Assembly (NCBI GenBank): GCA_030744725.1
Contig: JASLPZ010000015.1
Span: 1-39,699 of the forward strand
Source: ARS98 sp030744725
Lineage (GTDB): Bacteria > Planctomycetota > Planctomycetia > Pirellulales > Pirellulaceae
Length of the DNA stretch: 39,699 nt
Direction: 5' to 3'
Positions 32,699 through 39,699 of the stretch are shown here, piece after piece. The notes below the pieces were generated by a model. It saw only the letters and a program-made list of their open reading frames with translations, was not told the origin of the DNA and did not search any database. The translations under genes and the position numbers were made by a program. Within the stretch, counting starts at the first letter, position 1, and each line of letters begins with the position of its first letter.

Positions 32699-35600
32699 CT
32701 AATCTCGCGCCTTGAGGTACTCGAGCAGGTCGGTCATCTCTTGGATCGTAATCTCTTTCTCCACGCCTTCGGGCATCAGCGACTTACCGCTGGCGCGGAT
32801 CATCTCGATGTCGTTGCGGGCGATGACTTGCTGTTTGTTCTCAGCCTGTTTGAGGACCACAGCGTCGACTGTCTCGGAGACCATCAGCCCGTTGAAGATG
32901 CGACCGTCGACCAGTGCGACGGAGTAGTCGGTGAACCGCGGCTCGACTTTGGCGTTGGGGTCGAGGATGTCGTAGAGCAGGGCTTCGCGCGATCGGTTGC
33001 GGACGTCACTGATATCGGGCCCCGCCTCGAACCCTTTGCCGTCGATCTTGTGGCATTTGGCACAGACCCGCTCGAAGACTTTCAGCCCGGCGACCGACGA
33101 GGCAGTCATCGTCAACGACGGGCGGTACTTCTCGGCGACTTCGCGTCGATTGGCAGAGACGGCTCCGCCGAACAGCCCGAGGGAGAGTTCACGGATTCTC
33201 TCATTGGAATTCTTCAGCAGCAGGACACGCTGATCAAGGCTGACGACGGAGGGATTGATTTTCCCTTCAGCCATCAGCTCAAGTGCCTTCAGGATCGTCG
33301 TGCTCCGACGCCAGACCAGGGCGAGCGCCGGGCCGCGCACCGTCGGTCCGAGTGTCGGCCAGCGGTCAAGAACGATTGCCGCCGCACCTTCGTTTCCGTT
33401 GCGGTGCATAGCGGCCACACAGGCGAGTTGAACGTCGACCGGTTGGTCGGTGGCAAGAAGATTCTTGAACCCCGTCGAGACTTTGTTGAACGGCTGATAC
33501 CCCAATAACTCGATGGCTGCCAGGCGATCGACGACCGGCAGTTTGCGATTCAGGGCCACATCGTGAGTTCGCTCGAGCAACTGTCGAATGCCGTCGATCG
33601 ATTTGCTCAAGCGTTCCGGCGGACGGGCCACGAGCGCGGGCAGACTTGTCTTTCCCAGCGAACCGCGATGCCGAGGCAGTCCGGTCGCCAGCCCGCTCAG
33701 AGCGGCTGTCTGCCACCAGGCTCCCGTCTGATCTGTCGAAGTCAACATTTGCATCAGCAAGGCCAACTCGTCCTTGTCGCCGCGCGAGCCAACGACAGTG
33801 GCCAGATCACGAATAAGCCCGATGCGAACCGGTTCGCCACGTCCGGCGAACGTGTCATTGTCTAGCAGTCCTGCGATGATGGCACCGGAGCGTTTTTCCG
33901 CCGACGTCAGAATGGCCGCCGTACACCAGCGATCGTTGCCATCGCGAAGTGCGATCGCCGCGAGCAGCTGTGCGCCGCGAGCATCGTCGGTTTCTCCGAG
34001 GGCCAGCGCCACCTGAAACCGGACGCGAATATCGTCGTCGTTGGCGAGCTTTGCCAGCTTGTCGAACAGCTCTGGATGCTCTTTCAAGCTCCGACCCAAC
34101 AGCCGAACCGCATCCCTCCGAACAAACACGTCTTCGTCATCAAGGGCTCGAGTCACATCATCGGGAGTCAATTCGGCGAGACCATCCAGTGTCCAAAGCG
34201 CGTGCAATCTCGTCAAAGCGGCATTGCCTTCGGCGAGCAGTTTACGCAGAGCCGGCGCGGCCTGTTTCGACTGTCGTTCGACTAGCAGCCGCTGCCCCAG
34301 CTGCCGTCGCCAACCGTTCGAATCGGTCAGCAGGCGAACAAGGTCTTCGGTGGTCTGCGGTGGTGTGTACGGTTTTGCCGTCATCTTATCGGGCACAATG
34401 CGGTAGATGCGGCCACGGTCATCACCGGCTCGCCAGTCGAGTTTTTTGGCGATCTCCTCCGGCAGGAACTTCGGATGCTCGACCCACAGTCGGTACATGT
34501 CAGCCACGTAGAGTGCGCCGTCGGGTCCGGTGGCCAGACTGGAAGGACGAAACCAAGTGTCGCTCGACGCCAGGAAATCGGCCTTCGGACGGGCCCTCTC
34601 GGCGGTCAAGGCGGCGCCGTCCGGTTTCACGATAGAGCGAGTCACCAGGTGACCGATCGGTTCGCAGGCGAAGACGCTGTGCTGAAACGTGTCGGCGAAC
34701 AGGTCGCCCCGATACGCCGTGACGCCACAGGCCGATGTGTGAGTGCCCGCGTGCGAAAGGTAGTTGCTTTTCATCTCGACCAGTGGATAGACGCGCGTGT
34801 CGCCGCCCGACGGGCCGACGTCATAATGGGCTCTCGGAATGACGGTGAACGGATTTCTCTTGACGACCGATTGTGGCAGGATCGCCGTCATGATCGGATT
34901 GCGGTTCGTGCAGAAGAAACGGTGTCCCCAGTTATCGATGGTGTTTCCGAACTGCCCGAGCCCGCTGGCTGGGCCGAATTCTCGCGAGAGTGGATGAAAG
35001 CGGAATTCCGCTCGCGGCATGTCGAACGGTTTTTCGGGGGTCTTGGCCGAGGTGATCCGCCCCGGCCCGTAGTTGAGGTAAATCCAATTGTCGAGGCCCC
35101 ACCGCGGATTGCCAATCTGCATCTGAGGATGCGCGGGCTTGAAACCATCGAAAAGGACCTGACGGATGTCTGCTTTGTCGTCGCCGTCGGTGTCTTTGAG
35201 AAAGAGGATTTGCGTCTGCGCTCCGACGAGGATACCGTCGTTGAACGGCATCAAGCTGTGGGCAAAGTTCAGCCGGTCCGCAAACACTCGCCGGCGGTCG
35301 GCCCGGCCGTCACCGTCCGTATCTTCGACGAGCACAACTTTTGACAGGGGCGGTTCCCCTTCGGGCGGACCGATCGGATAGTCGCCGTATTCGACAACGA
35401 ACATCCGCCCATGCCGATCGAACGCGAGGGCCACGGGGTCCATCACGAGCGGTTCGACGGCAAACAGTTCGACATTGAGACCGGGTTCGGTCTGCAGTTT
35501 CTTCAGCGATTCCTCGGGCGACTGCGGCGGTGCGGTTTTCGCATCGGCCCAGTGCCGCCCACCGCGAAACGCTTCGATTGACTGCAGAGCGTCCTGCTTG

Positions 35601-37750
35601 GCTTTGGCAGGTGCAGCGCCCAGTAAACGGATCGTTGTCTTGATCTCTTCGGCTGAGAATGCGCGATCAAACACGCCGATCTCATCCAGGCGGCCTTCCC
35701 AATTCGACTGATTGTCGGATCGCCCGCCGAAGAACAATTCGTCAAACGAGACGGACAAACCTGCCGACACTTCCGTCTCGATTTCGGGCCGGGGATTCCC
35801 GTTCAAGTAGGCCCGCACCATCTTGCCGTCGCGAACGAACAGGACGTGATTCCAACTCCAGCGTTCAGTCTCCGTCCGGCCGACGATCGGCTTACTGCCA
35901 CCGCCGTGGAGGAAGATCAGTTTACCTGGATCGGTCGCCGTGCCTCCGATACCGAGATGATCCCCATGAGGGCCAAGGAGATTATTGCGGCCTCGTGAAA
36001 AGATCCAGCCGGCCGTCTCGCGAGCATCATTCGGCATACCGTTCCAGAACCAGAGCGACACGGAATAATGGTCGCCCAAATCGGCGATTCGTGTTTGCAG
36101 CCGTCCTCCGGCGAAATGTGCCGATCGATTTGTTTCGCCTTTCGTGCAGAAGGAATCCGAACGGACACCTTGCAGGAAGAAAACGACACCCGGTTCGTAA
36201 ATCGCATCACGATCATGTCCGGAGGAATCAATCGCGTCAGGACCAGCGAATTCATCAAGTCGCCAATAGGCCACGGGCTTGGCTTCGAGCAGGTTTTCGG
36301 CGGCCGGACCGCGGCTCTGTTGGAACGGACGCCGCTTCCGGGCGGCGACCTTTTCGAACAACTGCAAAGCCGTTTCGACAATTTTGGGTTCTGCCTGGAC
36401 CTCCAGCCCGGCCGAACGCGCCGGCCAGGTGTTGTAGCCGCCCAACAAGTGTTGCTCGGGTGGCGGGATATAGCCGTCACCGCCGTTGGCCAGTTCGATC
36501 ACCATGGTCTTTGGCAGCGGGCTCTGCAGTTTCAACTTCAGCCCAGTGAGGGCATAAGTCTCATTGGGTGTCGTGGCAATTCCAATGTCGCCGATGCGCA
36601 GTGCCTGAACGACGATCTCCGTCGACTGCCGCTCATGCAGGATAATCTGCTCGCGCGCATACACTTCGGGGCGGGTTTTCGGCAGCCGATCACCCATCTC
36701 TTTGACAATCCGACGCGCCCACTCCAGGCGTTGCTTATCGGGAACACGGTATTTCAGGTTCATCCGCGCTTCGGCCATCGCCAAATCCACATCCTCTCGA
36801 TAAGTGATGGAACGATAGGCCTTCATCGCGATCTTCAAGAGTCCTTCTGCGTAACTCTCGATTGTCTTGTGTGGGAGTTGGGATTCGGCGGGCTGGGTGT
36901 AATCGCGCCGCCAGATATCCCCGCTGCAGCCGTGCGACATCATCCCGACAAACGGCGGGAAGTTGTCGTCCTTGGGCATCTGGGCCGCCAGTCCTTCCGA
37001 GAACAGACCGAAGTAATCCGCGGCCAGCGGTTGTTGACCGGAAAAATAGTGCATGGAAAAATTGGCCAGCACGGCGATTGGCCGCCCGTCTCTCGATTGA
37101 AAGGAAATCAGTGAGAGATCGGGATCTTCCGGGCCGGACTCGCCGGTCACATTGTTCCAGTTGCTGCCGGAGTGCATGTTGGCGCGGACGGTGAGCTTTC
37201 CAAACGGATCCTCGACGATGCGATCGGGCCGGCGAATCCACCGCCTGAGCGCCGTAAACTTCTCGGCGTTCTCGACGGCCCAGCCGACTCGGGCCGGCTC
37301 GAGGTTCGCTTCGGCTTCCGCCAGAGCATCCGCGAGTCTTGCCCGGAGATAGGGTACATAAGTCGGATCGGCGTCAGTGCCCAAACATCCCATCGATGCC
37401 GGTGCGGTGTGCGTATGCGTCGCCGAAATCAGTATTCGATCGGGCCTGATCTTCGTACGCTGCGCTGCAAATTGCTTCGCTTCATCCAACAGTGGCCGCG
37501 GCATCATGCAGCTGTCAACGACGACAATACCAAGACGTTCGCGGCCATCATCGAGCACAAGCGCGCGCGCATTCAGTCGGGTAACAACCTTGGTCGCGCT
37601 ACGGCTGACCATCCCTCCGTTGACGAAGACGGGAAATTGCACGGGCGTCACGTCAACAACTGCCGCACCGGCTTTGAATTCCGCCGAGGCGTCCGCCGAG
37701 GAGGAGAGGAACGCGATACAAAATAAGAGAGTTGCCAAGATCGGTTTCAT
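32699..37750 (-). CDS. Giant exported fusion: ceramidase-like, LamG, PVC dehydrogenase/HEAT and cytochrome c domains
   Basis: The 1683-residue product has a signal peptide (1-23). Residues about 25-470 resemble neutral/alkaline ceramidase N-terminal domains, with SATHTHTAP (H112, H114). Residues about 490-710 form a LamG/concanavalin-like fold (YWRLDEF, AYLNG, RLDEIGVFDRAFSAEEI). About 745-1125 match the planctomycete membrane-bound dehydrogenase/NHL propeller (DPVALAFDRHGRMFVVEYGD, ATGPDGALYVADMYR). About 1130-1500 are HEAT-like helical repeats. The end is a c-type heme domain, C1563-A-K-C-H1567, with the characteristic tail (DPNAKVEPRFTDY, LLEYLKARD). The chosen ATG is 14 codons inside the longest frame. 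It probably hydrolyses an amide or ester and passes electrons through its heme; the substrate is unknown. Confidence 0.9.
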   Translation of the reverse strand: MKPILATLLFCIAFLSSSADASAEFKAGAAVVDVTPVQFPVFVNGGMVSRSATKVVTRLNARALVLDDGRERLGIVVVDSCMMPRPLLDEAKQFAAQRTKIRPDRILISATHTHTAPASMGCLGTDADPTYVPYLRARLADALAEAEANLEPARVGWAVENAEKFTALRRWIRRPDRIVEDPFGKLTVRANMHSGSNWNNVTGESGPEDPDLSLISFQSRDGRPIAVLANFSMHYFSGQQPLAADYFGLFSEGLAAQMPKDDNFPPFVGMMSHGCSGDIWRRDYTQPAESQLPHKTIESYAEGLLKIAMKAYRSITYREDVDLAMAEARMNLKYRVPDKQRLEWARRIVKEMGDRLPKTRPEVYAREQIILHERQSTEIVVQALRIGDIGIATTPNETYALTGLKLKLQSPLPKTMVIELANGGDGYIPPPEQHLLGGYNTWPARSAGLEVQAEPKIVETALQLFEKVAARKRRPFQQSRGPAAENLLEAKPVAYWRLDEFAGPDAIDSSGHDRDAIYEPGVVFFLQGVRSDSFCTKGETNRSAHFAGGRLQTRIADLGDHYSVSLWFWNGMPNDARETAGWIFSRGRNNLLGPHGDHLGIGGTATDPGKLIFLHGGGSKPIVGRTETERWSWNHVLFVRDGKMVRAYLNGNPRPEIETEVSAGLSVSFDELFFGGRSDNQSNWEGRLDEIGVFDRAFSAEEIKTTIRLLGAAPAKAKQDALQSIEAFRGGRHWADAKTAPPQSPEESLKKLQTEPGLNVELFAVEPLVMDPVALAFDRHGRMFVVEYGDYPIGPPEGEPPLSKVVLVEDTDGDGRADRRRVFADRLNFAHSLMPFNDGILVGAQTQILFLKDTDGDDKADIRQVLFDGFKPAHPQMQIGNPRWGLDNWIYLNYGPGRITSAKTPEKPFDMPRAEFRFHPLSREFGPASGLGQFGNTIDNWGHRFFCTNRNPIMTAILPQSVVKRNPFTVIPRAHYDVGPSGGDTRVYPLVEMKSNYLSHAGTHTSACGVTAYRGDLFADTFQHSVFACEPIGHLVTRSIVKPDGAALTAERARPKADFLASSDTWFRPSSLATGPDGALYVADMYRLWVEHPKFLPEEIAKKLDWRAGDDRGRIYRIVPDKMTAKPYTPPQTTEDLVRLLTDSNGWRRQLGQRLLVERQSKQAAPALRKLLAEGNAALTRLHALWTLDGLAELTPDDVTRALDDEDVFVRRDAVRLLGRSLKEHPELFDKLAKLANDDDIRVRFQVALALGETDDARGAQLLAAIALRDGNDRWCTAAILTSAEKRSGAIIAGLLDNDTFAGRGEPVRIGLIRDLATVVGSRGDKDELALLMQMLTSTDQTGAWWQTAALSGLATGLPRHRGSLGKTSLPALVARPPERLSKSIDGIRQLLERTHDVALNRKLPVVDRLAAIELLGYQPFNKVSTGFKNLLATDQPVDVQLACVAAMHRNGNEGAAAIVLDRWPTLGPTVRGPALALVWRRSTTILKALELMAEGKINPSVVSLDQRVLLLKNSNERIRELSLGLFGGAVSANRREVAEKYRPSLTMTASSVAGLKVFERVCAKCHKIDGKGFEAGPDISDVRNRSREALLYDILDPNAKVEPRFTDYSVALVDGRIFNGLMVSETVDAVVLKQAENKQQVIARNDIEMIRASGKSLMPEGVEKEITIQEMTDLLEYLKARD

Positions 37751-37903
37751 GAGAAGTTCTCTGATCAACTGAAGGATGCAACGGTGATTCACGATAAATC
37801 AGATCTTCAGTGTAATCCACCGGTCTTGCCGCAAACACCTTGGCACGTCACCTGAATGCGACCTGAAGGTCGTCGATCTCCACTGCGAGGGGTCCCATTG
37901 CGT

Positions 37904-38533
37904 AGACCGATCGTCAAACCGAAGCCAGCCAGCCTGCCCATTACTCTTTCTTACCGCGTTGTACGCTTTGGAACATTTGGTGCGTCTGCAGTCCGGCGAG
38001 AGCGTCTTGATTCACTCGGCGGCTGGCGGCGTTGGCCAAGCGGCGATTCAAGTCGTGCGGCGCGCCGGCGCGAAGATCTTTGCTACAGCCGGCAGCGACC
38101 AGCGCTTCGATCCGATGTGTGTCGCTGCACGTAACGAAAGAAGACGAAATCGCGTCCCTTTTGAACGTCCTCCGGTCGTCTGATTGCCCGCTCCGCGGCA
38201 TCTTCCACGCGGCCATGGTGCTCGACGACGGATTCTTGGCCCAACTGGATCGAGCAAGCTTTGAAACGGTGCTCGCACCGAAAGTTGCGGGCGTGGAATT
38301 TACATCAATCGTACACGATGCTCGGTGCCATGGCTCCGGACGAACAACTTCAGCTTGTCAGTGATTGGATCGGCCAACGCACTCGCCGCGTACTTGGCCT
38401 CTCCGGAACACAGCTCGCCGCCGATTCGTCGCTGGCCAACGTCGGAATGGACTCGCTGATGTCGGTCGAACTCAAGATCGCGATTGAACGCGAATTTGCA
38501 GTGAACCTGCCGATGACGGTCCTTCTCAGATGA
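37904..38533 (+). pseudogene. Relic of a modular type I polyketide synthase (ER-KR-ACP)
   Basis: Pieces of three domains follow in the native order but in changing frames. Enoylreductase: PIVKPKPASL, then after a frame change LLFLTALYALEHLVRLQ and the NAD-site ESVLIHSAAGGVGQAAIQ. Ketoreductase: DEIASLLNVL and PLRGIFHAAMVLDDGFLAQL and LAPKVAG. Acyl carrier protein: LAADSSLANVGMDSLMSVEL, with the phosphopantetheine serine in MDSL. Frames run 2, 0, 1, 2 (by coordinate modulo 3), so at least three breaks or deletions exist. The ACP stops after LPMTVLLR, exactly where the partial 104-base repeat begins. It is inactive. Confidence 0.85.
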
Positions 38534-38584
38534 GTCAAGTCTTAGCGACGGGAACCGACCGCAGGTTGGTCGGAGAGCGGGTGG
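38531..38584 (+). repeat. 104-base structured repeat, copy 3 (5' half only)
   Basis: Matches the first ~54 bases of copies 1 and 2, including the CCGACC/GGTCGG hairpin, and then diverges. The stop codon that ends the polyketide synthase relic falls at its edge. The rest of the 38534-38842 gap shows nothing else I can support except the ribosome site of the next gene. Confidence 0.8.
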
Positions 38585-38842
38585 CAGAATCCTACCCTCG
38601 CGCGTCTTGATTAGCCTAATGCCACGCCACGTTCGTACGCTCTGATTCCTCCCGCCTCGCAGCGTAGATCGGCAATCCTTCGGCCAGGTGATTGACGCGG
38701 CCAACTCGATGAAATTACGATACACGTTAAACTAGCGCTGTCATGTTGTGTTTTAGGTCTCGGCGCGTTTGATGGAGAAGGTACCCGCTGCGGCAGTGGT
38801 TGAGTACCTGCGCTTCGTCGCACTTTAGAGGAGTCACGTGTC

Positions 38843-39699
38843 ATGAAACGAACGCCCTCCGCATCCTTTTGGTTTGTAGGATTGACCGCTGTGTTGGTGA
38901 TGGCTGGCTTTGCTTTGGCGAAAGAACCCAAATCAACTCCGTTGACACCGGCCCAGGCAGCGGTCAAGAAGGCGAATGCTAAAAAGGCGGCCGCCGCGAG
39001 AGAGTACAGTTCGAAGAACATGGCCCGGGCGGCGACCGAAGAGATCTTCAAGGCCGCTCGAGAGACGGTTGCACGCGCCGAGGCGGACATAGCCGTCACG
39101 GAAGAACTGCTGGTGGAGAAGATCGCGGCACTAAAGGCTGCGGTTGGCAAGGAAGCAATCGCCAAAGCAACGGCCGAGAAAGCAGACGTTGAACAGGCGG
39201 TGGCGAAGAAGACGGGCACGCTCCAGCGGGCCATCGAGAAAGCCGCGTTCGAGGAAGCCAATGCAGTCAAAGCCGCCGCCGGGCGATACGCTGCCAAGGC
39301 TGATCTGGCGGTAAAGACGGCTACCGCCCTAGCGGCGACTCGAGAAGTGCTTGTCAAATCGGCAGAGGCCGCCAAAGCCGCTGCCGCCAAAGCGTGCGGC
39401 GAGGAAACGGCTGCGCGGAAGTTGGTGTCCGAGAAAGCGGGCGATGAAAAAGCAGCCGCCGAAAAAGAAGTGGCCAAGAAAGTCGCTGCCACTCAGGCCG
39501 CCGCCAAGAAAGTGACCACGGCAGAGGCCGCCATCAGACAGTCCGACGCCATCGCCGCCCGCGATGTCATGGCCAGGGCGGACACCGAGAAGATGCTGGC
39601 TCAAAGAGTGCTCGATCAGAAGACGGCAGCCCATCGCGAAGCCGCCAAAACTCTGGCCGCGGCAGACAATGCAACAAACCAGGCCGCAGTGCAGAAAGC
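38843..39699 (+). CDS. Exported Ala/Lys/Glu-rich helical (coiled-coil) protein, partial
   Basis: The frame is open for 285 codons to the right edge. A signal peptide covers residues 1-26 (WFVGLTAVLVMAGFALA). The rest is almost all Ala, Lys, Glu, Thr, Val and Arg with no Pro or Trp after about residue 40, in heptad-like blocks such as EAAKAAAAKACGEETAARKL and EKEVAKKVAATQAAAKK. It should be one long helix or coiled coil, perhaps a stalk or cell-envelope spacer; a C-terminal domain may follow outside the window. GAGGAG is 9 bases before the ATG. I do not recognise a family. Antisense Ala/Ser-rich frames are shadows. Confidence 0.8.
   Translation, partial: MKRTPSASFWFVGLTAVLVMAGFALAKEPKSTPLTPAQAAVKKANAKKAAAAREYSSKNMARAATEEIFKAARETVARAEADIAVTEELLVEKIAALKAAVGKEAIAKATAEKADVEQAVAKKTGTLQRAIEKAAFEEANAVKAAAGRYAAKADLAVKTATALAATREVLVKSAEAAKAAAAKACGEETAARKLVSEKAGDEKAAAEKEVAKKVAATQAAAKKVTTAEAAIRQSDAIAARDVMARADTEKMLAQRVLDQKTAAHREAAKTLAAADNATNQAAVQK

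Noticed and set aside
36068..37114. Plus-strand open frame of 348 codons
   Set aside because: It lies wholly antisense to the giant fusion gene, has no ribosome site or recognisable domain, and its composition mirrors the other strand.
38611..39492. Minus-strand Ala/Ser-rich frame of 293 codons
   Set aside because: The plus-strand frame has a strong ribosome site and signal peptide; the antisense frame is a by-product of its low-complexity codons.
1..39699. tRNA, rRNA or transposase genes
   Set aside because: None could be recognised by reading both strands; a covariance-model search was not possible.

Overview
This window looks like chromosomal DNA from a planctomycete, most likely a Pirellulales-type marine or soil bacterium. 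The pointers are protein families typical of that group: Tat-exported Gfo/Idh/MocA oxidoreductases, a formylglycine-type sulfatase, FG-GAP beta-propeller proteins with an ASPIC/UnbV tail, a PVC-type dehydrogenase-HEAT-cytochrome c fusion, and an in-frame palindromic element encoding TGFQPV. No rRNA, tRNA, CRISPR array or transposase gene is visible. The taxonomic call is an inference from gene content.

Layout. (1) Positions <1-6304, minus strand: a run of exported carbohydrate-related genes (Gfo/Idh, DUF4962/heparinase-like, Gfo/Idh, and a beta-helix protein cut by the left edge). (2) 6639-9195, plus strand: two tandem uroporphyrinogen-decarboxylase-superfamily genes; only the first has the zinc-ligand pattern of corrinoid methyltransferases. 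(3) 9251-13433, minus: a membrane pentaheme cytochrome overlapping a seven-blade FG-GAP/ASPIC-UnbV gene, a likely extracytoplasmic redox pair. (4) 13479-14064: a degenerate stretch with short repeats and an ankyrin-repeat remnant that runs antisense into the 3' end of a sulfatase gene (14011-15495). (5) 15815-23871: an OprP-like porin, an RND pump with its membrane fusion lipoprotein, and a divergent TolC-like outer-membrane factor, together a complete tripartite efflux system. (6) 23982-25815: a thiamine-diphosphate enzyme preceded by the 3' remnant of a probable HpcH/HpaI-type aldolase gene. (7) 25829-37750, minus: five large exported-protein genes (FMN-binding, CehA/McbA, an unrecognised Tat protein, a deacetylase/FG-GAP protein, and a 1683-residue ceramidase-like/LamG/dehydrogenase/HEAT/cytochrome c fusion). 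(8) 37904-38533: a frame-broken type I polyketide synthase relic. (9) 38843 to the right edge: an exported Ala/Lys/Glu-rich helical protein.

The common theme is breakdown of complex external substrates coupled to redox proteins outside the cytoplasm (c-type hemes, and covalent FMN predicted from a flavinylation motif), plus transport across the outer membrane. The substrates cannot be read from sequence alone.

The window also records genome decay and small mobile or structured repeats: a 104-base three-hairpin element (two full copies and one partial, the partial copy lying exactly where the polyketide synthase relic stops), a 38-base repeat family, and a 14-base-arm palindrome inserted in frame in the RND pump gene. 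These repeats, the pentaheme/propeller pair and the giant fusion are the parts most likely to be new.
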